Below, one piece after another: positions 28,337 to 37,485 of a stretch of DNA of 64,000 nucleotides (position 1 is the first letter of the stretch; each line of letters begins with the position of its first letter). The notes beneath the pieces are model-generated. The model did no database searches, had not been told where the DNA came from, and was given only the letters and a program-made list of their open reading frames with translations. The stretch is from Hyphomicrobiaceae bacterium (GTDB taxonomy: Bacteria; Pseudomonadota; Alphaproteobacteria; Rhizobiales; Hyphomicrobiaceae): contig JACKJI010000001.1 of the NCBI GenBank assembly GCA_020638035.1, positions 1 through 64,000 on the forward strand, read 5' to 3'. Both the position numbers and the translations under genes were made by a program.

Positions 28337-30592
28337 ATGCGAGACGTCTGCCCGCCAAAGACCGACGCCTTGTCCAACGCTTCCTCCGGTGCGTTCATCC
28401 CCGCGCCTGGAGCAGCCCCCGCGGCGGCACCCCCCGCCGCCGCGGGGACTCCCCGGCGGCGACTGCTGCGCCTTGCGGCGAAATCCGCGATCGGTGCCGC
28501 AGCCGCCGCCGCTTTTGGTTTTGCCGCGCTTGCCGGCGCCATCGCGATCGCCAAGCGGGAGATGGGGCCACCGCCACTGGCCGTTGCTGATGATCTCTCG
28601 ACTGTCGTCCTCGATCGCAACGGACACCTGCTGCGCGCATTCACGACCACCACGGACCGCTGGCGGCTTCCGGTAACGATCGGCGAAGTCGACCAGCGCT
28701 ATCTCGCCATGCTATTCGCGTTCGAAGACAAGAACTTCCGCACCCATGGCGGTGTCGATGCCAAGGCTGTCGCGCGCGCGGCGTTGCAGGTGGCGCGGCA
28801 CGGCCGGATCGTATCGGGCGCGTCCACCCTGACGATGCAGGTGGCACGCCTCATCGAGGAACGGCACGAACGCAGTGCCTCGGGCAAGTTCCGGCAGATG
28901 ATACGCGCGCTGCAGATCGAGGAACGGCTCGGCAAGGACGACATTCTGACGCTCTATCTTCGCTTCGCACCCTTCGGCGGCAACCTGGAAGGCGTGCGCG
29001 CGGCAACGCTTGCCTATTTCGGCAAGGAGCCGAAACGGCTGTCGATCGGCGAGGCGGCTCTGTTGGTGGCGCTGCCGCAATCACCCGAGGCACGGCGGCC
29101 CGACCGCCACCCGATGGCCGCCAAACACGCTCGGGCTCGCGTGCTCGATCGCGCGGTCTCAGCCGGAGTCATTTCAGCGGCGGAGGCGGAACGCGCCAAG
29201 GCCGAGCCGGTTCCGACACAGAGACGGCCGTTCCCACTCGTCGCCCCCCACCTGACGGAACGGGAGGTGGCGCAGGCGCCAAAGGAGCGCGTGCATCGCC
29301 TGACAATCGACCGCGGCTTGCAGCACGCACTTGAAGATCTTGCGCGCCAGCACACGGCACTGATCGGTGAGCGGCTGTCCTCGGCGATCCTGGTCGTCGA
29401 TCATCACACCGGCGAAGTGCTCGCACACGTCGGCGCAGCGGACTATCTCGACGAGAAGCGGTTCGGCTCGATCGACATGGTGGAAGCGGTGCGCTCACCG
29501 GGCTCGACGCTGAAGCCGATCGTCTATGGACTCGCCTTCGAACTCGGGCTCGCCCATCCCGAGACGCTGATTGAGGACCGGCCGGTTCGCTTTGGCACCT
29601 ATACGCCGAAGAACTTCGACGAGGATTTCCGCGGCACCGTCAGCGTGCGCTCGGCGCTCGCGCATTCGCTCAACATTCCGGCCGTGAAGATGCTCGATCG
29701 CGTCGGCCCCGCACGTTTCGTGGCACGGCTGAAGCGGGCAGGCTTCTCGCCGCAATTCGCCGAAGCGACCGAGCCTTCGCTCGCCGTCGCGCTCGGCGGT
29801 GTCGGGTTCACGGTCAAGGACATGGCGGGCCTTTACACAGGGCTTGCGCGCGGCGGCAGCCCGATTGCGCTCGTGCACCGGCAGAAGGATCTCGAGGCAG
29901 CGGCTTTGCAACTGAGACGTGGAGGGCCCGAACAGCGGCCCCGGCATCTGCTGTCGTCCATCGCATCTTGGTACGTGACCGACATCTTGAAGGATGCCCC
30001 GCCACCGGAAAGCGCACGCGGCGGACGGATCGCCTATAAGACCGGCACCTCGTATGGCTACCGCGACGCGTGGGCGATCGGCTATGACGGCCGCCATGTG
30101 GTCGCGGTGTGGGTCGGCCGGCCCGACAATGCCTCGACGCCCGGTCTGATGGGACATGGCGCCGCCGCTCCAATCCTGTTTGATGCCTTCGCCCGCATCG
30201 GCGAGCGCCGGGCGCCGCTGCCCTCGGCGCCAGCAGGTGTTCTCGCGATCTCGGGAGCGGAGCTGCCGCCGCCGCTGAAACGTTTTGCCGAGCCCGGCCA
30301 GCGCCGGCACATCGGTCCTTATCTGGAGCGGACACTTGCCATCTCGTTCCCCCCGGACCGCTCAGAGGTCGACGTGGCAGGTGCGGGCGATGTGTCATCG
30401 TCCCCCACTCCCTTGCTGCTCAAAGCAGAGGGTGGAACGCTGCCACTGACGTGGCTGGCGGACGGCAAACCGATTGGAACGACGGCCCACCGGCGGGATC
30501 TCGTCTGGCAGCCGGAAGACAAGGGATTTTACAAGTTGTCTGTGATCGATTCCAAAGGCCAGGTCGACCGCGTCACAGTGCGATTGAGGTAG
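28337..30592 (+). CDS. pbpC: Penicillin-binding protein 1C (bifunctional glycosyltransferase/transpeptidase)
   Basis: A 751-residue class-A PBP. After a cytoplasmic Pro/Ala-rich start and one membrane helix (AAAAAFGFAALAGAIAIA, residues ~55-75) comes the GT51 glycosyltransferase domain with FAFEDKNFRTHGGVD and GASTLTMQVARL. The transpeptidase domain has SPGSTLKP (catalytic Ser390, Lys393), SLNIPAVK (SxN) and YKTGTSYG (KTG). A C-terminal beta domain (from ~670) is the BiPBP_C module specific to PbpC. It builds and cross-links peptidoglycan at the outer face of the inner membrane. It is co-transcribed with the alpha-2-macroglobulin gene. Confidence 0.95.
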   Translation: MRDVCPPKTDALSNASSGAFIPAPGAAPAAAPPAAAGTPRRRLLRLAAKSAIGAAAAAAFGFAALAGAIAIAKREMGPPPLAVADDLSTVVLDRNGHLLRAFTTTTDRWRLPVTIGEVDQRYLAMLFAFEDKNFRTHGGVDAKAVARAALQVARHGRIVSGASTLTMQVARLIEERHERSASGKFRQMIRALQIEERLGKDDILTLYLRFAPFGGNLEGVRAATLAYFGKEPKRLSIGEAALLVALPQSPEARRPDRHPMAAKHARARVLDRAVSAGVISAAEAERAKAEPVPTQRRPFPLVAPHLTEREVAQAPKERVHRLTIDRGLQHALEDLARQHTALIGERLSSAILVVDHHTGEVLAHVGAADYLDEKRFGSIDMVEAVRSPGSTLKPIVYGLAFELGLAHPETLIEDRPVRFGTYTPKNFDEDFRGTVSVRSALAHSLNIPAVKMLDRVGPARFVARLKRAGFSPQFAEATEPSLAVALGGVGFTVKDMAGLYTGLARGGSPIALVHRQKDLEAAALQLRRGGPEQRPRHLLSSIASWYVTDILKDAPPPESARGGRIAYKTGTSYGYRDAWAIGYDGRHVVAVWVGRPDNASTPGLMGHGAAAPILFDAFARIGERRAPLPSAPAGVLAISGAELPPPLKRFAEPGQRRHIGPYLERTLAISFPPDRSEVDVAGAGDVSSSPTPLLLKAEGGTLPLTWLADGKPIGTTAHRRDLVWQPEDKGFYKLSVIDSKGQVDRVTVRLR

Positions 30593-30756
30593 CCCGTGGC
30601 AGGCGGAACGTCCTCGCGCACTTTTGCCGGGGACTGGGCCAGGGTTTCGCAGCCCTGACATTCGGGCTAGTGTCGTGATCGCGAAATTCGCCACGTTCTG
30701 CAGTGCACTCCGGTCGAATTCCGCAAACTGAACGGCACTAGAGCCTGATCGTCTGA

Positions 30757-30864
30757 GATGGAAACGCTTGGGCTTCCATCGAAGGCGTGAATCAGTCTCT
30801 CAAACAAGATCTTAGAGCAGGCCACGATCGTGGAAGTGATTCCACCAAGGTCGGACCTGCTCTA
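30757..30864. repeat. Compound palindromic intergenic repeat
   Basis: Two structures lie in the 311-base gap after pbpC. First, GATGGAA (30757-30763) pairs with TTCCATC (30774-30780). Second, TAGAGCAGG (30813-30821) pairs with CCTGCTCTA (30856-30864), enclosing the 12-bp palindrome CCACGATCGTGG (30822-30833) and the hairpin GTGGAA (30830-30835) with TTCCAC (30840-30845). The layout resembles the short palindromic elements scattered between genes in alphaproteobacterial genomes. Only one copy was noticed in this window. Confidence 0.7.
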
Positions 30865-30903
30865 GATTCGCGCCACGGCAACCGGCACCCGAAAAAGGAC
30901 GGC

Positions 30904-32055
30904 ATGGGCAGACAACCGCAAATACGAGCGGCCACGGCACTCCTTGCACGGCCCCTTGCGCGGAGAGTTCGCCGCGTTCTGGCTGTCGCACTCGCTGCCG
31001 CCCTGGCACCGGCGCTGCTGGCCGGCTGTCGCAAGACAGAGACCGCCGTTGCCCTGCCACCCTTGGGCGCGGTCGCCGGGCAGACATCGGTATCGGGCAT
31101 CTCGTCGGGTGCCTACATGGCCGGACAGTTCCAGCTCGCGCATGGACCTGAGGTGGTCGGCGCGGGGATCATCGCCGGTGGTCCCTATGGTTGTGCGGAA
31201 AGCCTCTTTGCCGACCTGATGCCTGGACCGGGATCGGCATTCCTCAACATCACCAAGGCCATCAACGGCTGCATGCTGAATGCGATGCAGGTCTGGGGCG
31301 TACCCAATCCACCGATGCTCGCGGACCGAGCCCGTTCACTCGCGCAAAGACAGGACATCGCTCCGATCGAAGCCACGCTGGGTGATCGCGTCTACCTGTT
31401 CACCGGCAGATCGGATCATACCGTTGTGCCGGCGATCGTTGCCTCAGCGGCGGCTTTCTACCGCGAACTCGGCATGCCGGCGCAACAGATCAAGTTCGTC
31501 GACACACTTGATGCCGGGCACGCATTCGTCACCGAGAACGCCGGACTGTCTTGCGACAGCACCGGCAAACCCTACGTCGTCGACTGCGACTACGATCAGG
31601 CTGGCGATATGTTGACCTTCATCTATGGCCCGCTGCAACCACCGGCAGCAAAGCCCACAGGTGAGTTCATCGTGTTCGATCAGACCGCCTTCACGCGCGA
31701 CTTCACGAACCACGGCATGGAATCGAGCGGCGTCGTCTATGTCCCGGCGGCCTGCCGCGACGACGGCGCACGCGAACCTGCGGGATGTCGTGTCCACATC
31801 GCATTCCACGGCTGCGCCCAGAATCGGGCGCTCGTCGGCGACAGCTTCATCCGCGACACCGGCTTTGCGCGTTGGGCCGACACCAACCGGCTGGTGATCC
31901 TGTTCCCCGAGGCGGCGACCAGTCCGTTCAATCCGCAAGGCTGCTGGGACTGGTGGGGCTACACCGGGCGCAACTATTTGACGCGAACGGCACCACAGAT
32001 CGAGGCGGTATACCGCATGCTGATGCGCCTGACGGTGCGGGGCCAGCCGTCGTAA
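30904..32055 (+). CDS. Lipoprotein poly(3-hydroxybutyrate) depolymerase-like esterase
   Basis: A 383-residue secreted alpha/beta hydrolase. The signal sequence ends in the lipobox LLAGC (Cys at about residue 42), so the protein should be lipid-anchored. The mature part has the lipase box GISSGAYMAGQ near its N-terminus, as in type-2 extracellular PHA depolymerases. TLDAGHAFVTENAG, IAFHGCAQN (oxyanion region) and FNPQGCWDWWGYTG follow. Start 30904 is preceded by AAAGGA; an upstream in-frame start at 30787 would place translation inside the palindromic repeat and is unlikely. The enzyme probably degrades external polyester or oligomers, in contrast to the cytoplasmic PhaZ at 15739. Confidence 0.8.
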   Translation: MGRQPQIRAATALLARPLARRVRRVLAVALAAALAPALLAGCRKTETAVALPPLGAVAGQTSVSGISSGAYMAGQFQLAHGPEVVGAGIIAGGPYGCAESLFADLMPGPGSAFLNITKAINGCMLNAMQVWGVPNPPMLADRARSLAQRQDIAPIEATLGDRVYLFTGRSDHTVVPAIVASAAAFYRELGMPAQQIKFVDTLDAGHAFVTENAGLSCDSTGKPYVVDCDYDQAGDMLTFIYGPLQPPAAKPTGEFIVFDQTAFTRDFTNHGMESSGVVYVPAACRDDGAREPAGCRVHIAFHGCAQNRALVGDSFIRDTGFARWADTNRLVILFPEAATSPFNPQGCWDWWGYTGRNYLTRTAPQIEAVYRMLMRLTVRGQPS

Positions 32056-32226
32056 TCTCCGACTGCGCAGCACGTGCCGTCCATGCCACTTTTTCCACCG
32101 CGCAGATCCGAGTTCTCGCTGATGTTACAAGGCCTACTGGGCCCATGCTGGACAGCGCCAGCCGCATCGAGTAGCTGAAACCAAGGCCGCCGGGGGGCGC
32201 CAATCACCAACCAGGGTATCTCTTCG

Positions 32227-33186
32227 ATGACGATTTTGCAGACGGCTGCGTGGCCGACGGCCCGTGGCCAGGCAGGCGGCTACCGCTGGGCCGACGTAGC
32301 CATGGGACTGGCAGCGATGGCAGCCGTCATCGCTACCACCGCTCAAGGCATCATGGAGCAGGCGCAGGCCGAGCGCGAGGACGCTGCCACAGCGTCACAG
32401 GCGCGATCCGCCGACGATATATCGCGTCTCGCTCTCCCGACACGCGAGACCATGATCGGTGGCTATGTCGGCGCGCCTTACACCTACGACAGCGACGTGC
32501 ATTTGAAGAAGGACACCTCTCTCGATTTCACGGTCAAGGACGTGAGCTGGGACGCTGAGCCCTTCAAGAGTCCGATCTATTACGGTGCACGCGTGGTCCG
32601 CTGGTTCGATGGCGGACGCCGGGGCGCGATGATTGACTTCACCCATTCCAAGACACTTGCGGCACTCGATGATGAAAAGGGCCTGTCGGGCGTGATCGAC
32701 AACGCGCCGCTGCCGGCTAAGGCGGCACTGAAGGACATCTATCGCAAGCTGGAGTTCAGCCACGGTCACAACATGCTGACGCTGAACGGCCTGTGGCGGC
32801 TGGCGAGCCTTGCACCACGGCTGTCGCCTTACGTTGGCGCTGGCGTGGGCATGAGCCTACCGCACTCGGAGATCCAGCTCAAAACGGTGCGCGGACGGAC
32901 CTACGAATACCAGTACACCGGCCCGGCAGTGCAAGCGGTGATCGGGCTCGAGTTCCGCGTGCCGCGCATGAGCTACTTCCTCGAATACAAGTTCTCGTTG
33001 GCCAACTATGAAGTGCCGCTGTCGCTACGCGACGGCTCGGTGCTGTTCGTCGATCTGTGGAACCAGTTCACGAGCTGGCTCGCAGGCAAGCCGCCGGGCG
33101 GCTATCTCTACACGCGATTGACGAGCCATCAGCTGATCGGCGGGCTTGGCATGCGGTTTGGCGCACAGCCCGCAGCGGCTCCATAG
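32227..33186 (+). CDS. Outer-membrane beta-barrel protein, possibly LpxQ-like lipid A oxidase
   Basis: A 319-residue exported protein. An N-terminal hydrophobic stretch (VAMGLAAMAAVIATTAQG) serves as signal, followed by an acidic linker. It then shows alternating amphipathic strands ending in aromatic residues: MIGGYVGAPYTYDSDVHL, SPIYYGARVVRWF, LSPYVGAGVGMSLPH, YFLEYKFSLANY, HQLIGGLGMRFG. This is typical of an 8-stranded barrel. GGYxGxPYTY and the PIYYGARxxRWF strand recall rhizobial proteins annotated as lipid A oxidase LpxQ, but I cannot confirm this without a search. A perfect 11-bp hairpin begins at the stop codon. Confidence 0.6.
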   Translation: MTILQTAAWPTARGQAGGYRWADVAMGLAAMAAVIATTAQGIMEQAQAEREDAATASQARSADDISRLALPTRETMIGGYVGAPYTYDSDVHLKKDTSLDFTVKDVSWDAEPFKSPIYYGARVVRWFDGGRRGAMIDFTHSKTLAALDDEKGLSGVIDNAPLPAKAALKDIYRKLEFSHGHNMLTLNGLWRLASLAPRLSPYVGAGVGMSLPHSEIQLKTVRGRTYEYQYTGPAVQAVIGLEFRVPRMSYFLEYKFSLANYEVPLSLRDGSVLFVDLWNQFTSWLAGKPPGGYLYTRLTSHQLIGGLGMRFGAQPAAAP

Positions 33187-33210
33187 CGCACGTCGAGCTG
33201 ACGTGCGCTA
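33184..33210 (+). terminator. Hairpin at the end of the beta-barrel gene
   Basis: TAGCGCACGTC and GACGTGCGCTA form a perfect 11-bp stem with a 5-base loop, starting at the stop codon itself. No T-run follows. It probably separates the barrel gene from the membrane protein gene that starts within 20 bases. Confidence 0.6.
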
Positions 33211-33228
33211 CGGTTCAGCGTGGAAAAC

Positions 33229-33912
33229 ATGCTCCAAACAAGGGAATGGAGAGCGGTTGCGATTCCGTCAAAAGTGAACGCACTCTTGCAGGTCGCGGCG
33301 GCGCGAACCAGGCTCGTCGGCATCAGGTTTTTTCGCGCATCTTGCCTCGCCACGGGTATCGCGATCTCAGTACCCACGCGCGCTCAAGCCCACATTGTCG
33401 GCATCGCCGAGCAGGTCCTTCAGCCCGTGACGAGTGCGCCCGCGCTGCTGCCGCTGATCGGCACGGCGATCCTTCTGCGTCAGTCTCCCGGCTTCTCCCT
33501 GACACGCCGGCTGGCGTTGGCGTTGGCCTTAGGTCTTGTCGTAGGACTGATCCCGCGCCTGATGCTACCGGCCGCGACGGCAAATGAATTGCTGGCGCTC
33601 GTGCTCGGCGTGGTGATTGGTGCGATCGCGGCAACAGGAGGGCGAACGCCGGAACTCATCCGGCTTGGTGCGGTGGGTACGCTCGGCGTCGCACTCGGTG
33701 CCAATCTCTTGTCAGAGACGAAAGAAACGCTTGATCTTGTGACAAGTCTCTGTAGCGCGTTCGCCGGCACGCTCATCGCACTCGAGATTGCCGCCACTCT
33801 GCCAGGTCCACACCCGCGCGCGTGGCAAACGATTGGCGAGCGCATCGCCGCAGCGTGGACCGTCGCCATTGCTACCATGCTCGTCGCACTGGCGATCCGC
33901 CGGCTCATGTAG
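33229..33912 (+). CDS. Small multi-pass membrane protein, HupE-associated
   Basis: A 227-residue protein with a probable signal peptide (IRFFRASCLATGIAISVPTRAQA) ending before AHIVGIAEQ. About six hydrophobic helices follow, for example LALALALGLVVGLIPRLML and LLALVLGVVIGAIAA. It lacks the conserved His/Asp motifs of HupE/UreJ but has a similar size and topology, and the true HupE/UreJ gene starts 26 bases later on the same strand. I do not recognise the family; a partner subunit in metal transport is a guess. GTG at 33220 is an alternative start. Confidence 0.6.
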   Translation: MLQTREWRAVAIPSKVNALLQVAAARTRLVGIRFFRASCLATGIAISVPTRAQAHIVGIAEQVLQPVTSAPALLPLIGTAILLRQSPGFSLTRRLALALALGLVVGLIPRLMLPAATANELLALVLGVVIGAIAATGGRTPELIRLGAVGTLGVALGANLLSETKETLDLVTSLCSAFAGTLIALEIAATLPGPHPRAWQTIGERIAAAWTVAIATMLVALAIRRLM

Positions 33913-33938
33913 CGCTGTCGCGAAGGGAGACCGCACCC

Positions 33939-34550
33939 GTGTTCGACCAGACAAATCATGAAAGCCCGAGCGCCCTGCGACTGGCGTTCTTGCTGGCCGT
34001 GACATTGGTCTGCGCGGAACCGGCGCATGCCCACACTGCGGAAACAAGCAGCGGACTCCTGAGCGGACTTTCGCATCCGATTACGGGTTGGGATCACGTG
34101 CTCGCGATGGTCGCCGTCGGCCTGTGGGGCACCTTCCTCGGCAAGCCCGCGATCTGGATGCTTCCCGTGCTGTTTCCGATGGTGATGGCCGTGGGCGGTG
34201 CCATAGGAGTCGTCGGTCTGCCCTTGCCCGGTGTCGAGACGGCCATTGCGCTATCGTCGATCGTGCTCGGCGCCTGTATCGCCCTGGCACTGCGGCTGCC
34301 TCTAAGGGCCGCGCTGGCAATCGTCGGCCTGTTTGCCATCTTTCACGGCCACGCCCACGGCACCGAGCTGCCCGCTTCTGCGAACCCGGTCGCCTATGCG
34401 GTGGGCTTCGTCTTCGCGACAGGGCTCTTGCATCTGTCGGGCATTGCGCTCGGCGCGCTGGCGCAGTGGCCGGCCGGACGCTTCGCCGTGCGAGTGACGG
34501 GAACGGCCATCTCGCTCGGCGGCATTGCTTTCCTGGTGGGTCTCACTTGA
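33939..34550 (+). CDS. HupE/UreJ-family membrane protein (probable nickel/cobalt permease)
   Basis: A 203-residue inner-membrane protein with signal peptide (LLAVTLVCAEPAHA) and six helices. Diagnostic HupE/UreJ motifs are present: HPITGWDHVLAMVAVGLWG, FAIFHGHAHGTELP and ATGLLHLSGIALG. The conserved His and Asp residues are thought to bind Ni or Co. I use the GTG at 33939, preceded by GAAGGGAGA. No hydrogenase or urease genes are in the window, so the metal would serve enzymes encoded elsewhere, possibly an uptake hydrogenase accompanying nitrogen fixation. Confidence 0.88.
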   Translation: MFDQTNHESPSALRLAFLLAVTLVCAEPAHAHTAETSSGLLSGLSHPITGWDHVLAMVAVGLWGTFLGKPAIWMLPVLFPMVMAVGGAIGVVGLPLPGVETAIALSSIVLGACIALALRLPLRAALAIVGLFAIFHGHAHGTELPASANPVAYAVGFVFATGLLHLSGIALGALAQWPAGRFAVRVTGTAISLGGIAFLVGLT

Positions 34551-34621
34551 CGAACCGATGCCTCCATTCGAGGCCGAGCGCGCCTCGGAGGTGTCTCGGG
34601 CCGCGCACCCCCCCGCCGTGA

Positions 34622-37318
34622 TCAGAACCGGCGCAACAGACGCTCGATATAGTCAAGCTCCGTCGGCGGGCGGGTCTGCTCGCCTATGCGCCGGCGCAAC
34701 TCCTCCAGGATCTCGCGCGCACGCTGGCGGTCGATCTCGTCGGGAACCTTGACCGAGGTGCCGAGATCGGGGCCCTGAGAGCGCTGCGGACGGCCCAGCG
34801 GATCGCGTGGGGTATCGCCGTTCTGGCCATAGCGCTGCGGCATGTTCTGCAGCATCTGCTTCGCCATCTCCTGCGCACCCTGGCGCATCTGGTCGAGAGC
34901 CCGGCCCTGCTCGTCGGTAGCGGTTTCGTAGTCTTCCCCACCCAGCGCTTTCTCGGCGTTCTCCATGGCCTCGCGCGCTGCGTCGAGCTGATCGGAGCGG
35001 CCTAGACCCAACTCATCGAGGCCCCGCTGCAGGCTGTCGAGTTCCTCGCGCAACTCGCGTTGACGCTGACCAAGCCCTGCCTGACCCGACTGCCCCTCGC
35101 CGCGCTCGCCCTTCTGACCCTGACCGCCCTGGTTTTGGTCGCCCTTCGGACCGCGCTGGCCCTGCTGCCCCTGGCGGCTACGCTGACCCTGCTGGCCCTG
35201 GCTCTGCTGGCCCTGCCGCCCGTCACGTTGCTGGCCGCGTTCGCCCTTTTCACCGCGCTGACCTTCCTTGCGCATCTCGCCGAAGGTGTCGTCCTGGAGC
35301 TGCTGCTGCTTGCCGACCAGATCGCCAAGCTGATCCATCTTCTCCATCATCTCGCGGCTTTTCTGGTTCTGTTGCGCCGACTGCTTGGAGGATTGCAGAC
35401 GGTCGAGCAGGTCGCGCAGCTCCGAAAGCATCTGCTGCGCCTGCTCGCGCGAGCCGTTCCTGGCCATGTCCTCGATATTCTTCATCATCTGCTCGAGGTC
35501 GCGAGATGAGAGAAACTGCTGGTCCTTGTCCTGCCCGTCGACGTACTGGTTCTGCTCCTGGTTCTGCTCGGCCAGCTCGCGCATGTAGTCGTTGAGCGCC
35601 TCGCGCAGTTCCTTCATTGCATCGGCAATTTCTTTATCGGAGGCGCCTTCCTCGAGCAGCTTCGACAGCTTGTCCTGCGCCTCGCGCAGCCGTCGTTCGG
35701 CATCTGAGAGATCACCGTCCTCGATGCGCACGGCAATGTGCCAGAGTTCATTGATGACGCTGTTGCGCACCTCGCGAGCACCGGAACGTTTCAGGCGGTG
35801 ATAAACCATGCGCAGGCCAAGATAGGCGGGCACGTCATCGAGGAAACCATCAGGTTCGAGTGTCAGCGCCTCGATCGCGGTGAGCACGTCGGGCCGGTAT
35901 CGCGGGTCCTCGGCGAGCTTGCGCCGCTGCTCGATGACGGCACGGGCAACCGGATTGTCGAAGCGGCGTTGCGGCAGAACGATCTGCACCCTCTCGCTGC
36001 GACCCAACTGACCTGCCACGTCCCTGGCTTCCAGCCACATCTCGACCTTGAGGCCCGCCCAGGGATGAGAGCCCAATTCGAGATGCGAGAACGTCTCGGC
36101 CTCGGTGGCACCCGCACGCGGCAGCTTCAGCGCCAGTACGGGCGGACGCTCGTGCGGAGGGCGCGGACCTGTGAGTTTCTTGGTCGCCCAGGCGCCAACC
36201 GAAAGCTCGCGCTGATCAGGTCGCGGCGGCAGCTTGGCGACACGTGCCTCGGCCGACGCGACGCCATAATCGTCCTTGACCTTGTAAGTGAGCTTCATGG
36301 AGCCGCGTGCCGAACCCTCAGGCGGATTCGTCAACGCGATCTCTGGCGGCAGATCGGGCGTCACGTCGAACGTCCAGGCCGCCATCTCGGCACCCTTGGC
36401 GACGACACGGACACGCGCGGAACGGTTCAGCTCATAGCGCAATTCAGCCACCGCGCTGGCAGCGGAACCGGTGGCGGCACTCGCGGGATCGCGGGCAGCG
36501 TCGGCAATCCGCTCGGGCTCGGCACTGCCCAGGTGCAAGACCTCCAGCTCAGGCTTCAGGACTGCCGCACCAGTCGAGCGCACGATGAGTACGCTGCGCG
36601 CAGGAACGACGAGGGCGCCGTCTGCAGCTGGCAGTGGCCCGGCGGCGGCATCACGCGCACCGTCCGCCAGCATGATTGGTGCCTTGCCGGTGTAGGCCGG
36701 CGGCGTCACCCAGGCATCAAGGCGCGCAGCGGCAAGCATGCGCGCATCGGCAAAACGGAATGCATCCATGAGCTGTGCACCGAGTTGACGGCTGCCACCC
36801 AACGCCATGAGAGCGAGCGCAAGTATCGCCAGGGCGCGCAGGGCCAGTGGATCGAAGCGATGCGTGCGCGGCGCAGGATGACCGACGCGCAGCCCTCGCA
36901 TGGCTCGGGCGAGGCGCTCGCGATGGGCGCGCCACAGCGTCTCGGCAACACCGTCGCGCGAAACCGACGACAGGGTATCCTCATACGAGGAGGCCGGGCG
37001 ATGCACGGCACCCGACACCCGCTCGATCCGGCGCACCGCCTCCTCGCGCGCGGGCCACGGCGTGCGGACAGCGAACACCAGCGCGGCCAACAGCGCGGCG
37101 GCGAACACGGCAAGCACGGCGTAGTGCATGGTGTCGTCGAGACGCGGCCAAAGTCCCAGCACCGAGACGACGGCGAACAGCGTCAGTATGGCGATGATGA
37201 TCCACAGCCGCGGCCAAAGTCGCTCGAACAGCAGCGCCCACTGACTACGGCGGACCTTGCGCTCGAACGCGCGCTCCAGATTTGCCCGGGTCGCGCCGGG
37301 CGCGGGATCGTGTTTCAT
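34622..37318 (-). CDS. TIGR02302/DUF4175 family membrane protein with collagen-like Gln/Gly-rich segment
   Basis: An 898-residue protein of the alphaproteobacterial TIGR02302 (DUF4175) family. Two helices near the N-terminus (LWPRLWIIIAILTLFAVVSVL and YAVLAVFAAALLAALVFAV) anchor it. A long periplasmic part with beta-rich central region follows. From about residue 540 the sequence becomes coiled-coil and Glu/Arg-rich (DLSDAERRLREAQDKLSKLL). Residues ~690-750 are a low-complexity Gly-Gln-Arg tract with collagen-like triplets (GQQGQRGPKGD). The end, PTELDYIERLLRRF, is conserved. The function of the family is unknown. The start at 37318 (MKHDPAPG) is preferred to 37390. It is downstream of lysA in the same direction, 167 bases away. 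Confidence 0.85.
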   Translation of the reverse strand: MKHDPAPGATRANLERAFERKVRRSQWALLFERLWPRLWIIIAILTLFAVVSVLGLWPRLDDTMHYAVLAVFAAALLAALVFAVRTPWPAREEAVRRIERVSGAVHRPASSYEDTLSSVSRDGVAETLWRAHRERLARAMRGLRVGHPAPRTHRFDPLALRALAILALALMALGGSRQLGAQLMDAFRFADARMLAAARLDAWVTPPAYTGKAPIMLADGARDAAAGPLPAADGALVVPARSVLIVRSTGAAVLKPELEVLHLGSAEPERIADAARDPASAATGSAASAVAELRYELNRSARVRVVAKGAEMAAWTFDVTPDLPPEIALTNPPEGSARGSMKLTYKVKDDYGVASAEARVAKLPPRPDQRELSVGAWATKKLTGPRPPHERPPVLALKLPRAGATEAETFSHLELGSHPWAGLKVEMWLEARDVAGQLGRSERVQIVLPQRRFDNPVARAVIEQRRKLAEDPRYRPDVLTAIEALTLEPDGFLDDVPAYLGLRMVYHRLKRSGAREVRNSVINELWHIAVRIEDGDLSDAERRLREAQDKLSKLLEEGASDKEIADAMKELREALNDYMRELAEQNQEQNQYVDGQDKDQQFLSSRDLEQMMKNIEDMARNGSREQAQQMLSELRDLLDRLQSSKQSAQQNQKSREMMEKMDQLGDLVGKQQQLQDDTFGEMRKEGQRGEKGERGQQRDGRQGQQSQGQQGQRSRQGQQGQRGPKGDQNQGGQGQKGERGEGQSGQAGLGQRQRELREELDSLQRGLDELGLGRSDQLDAAREAMENAEKALGGEDYETATDEQGRALDQMRQGAQEMAKQMLQNMPQRYGQNGDTPRDPLGRPQRSQGPDLGTSVKVPDEIDRQRAREILEELRRRIGEQTRPPTELDYIERLLRRF

Positions 37319-37485
37319 AGCGCGAAATCTAGCATGAGTGGCGGCCAGTGCACTGCCCAAAGGCGGGTGCGACTTCACGTTTGCTTGCACTTATGATGAA
37401 GAAAATTGGGGCCACCGCACGACCAACGGCAGCCGTCTGATTCGGCCGTATTTCCGGGCCGATTGCGCACCGACACCGGGCAACC

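Noticed and set aside
35738..37396. 552-codon open frame on the plus strand
   Set aside because: It is the mirror of the TIGR02302 gene in GC-rich DNA; composition is Arg/Gly/His-rich with no fold-like pattern.
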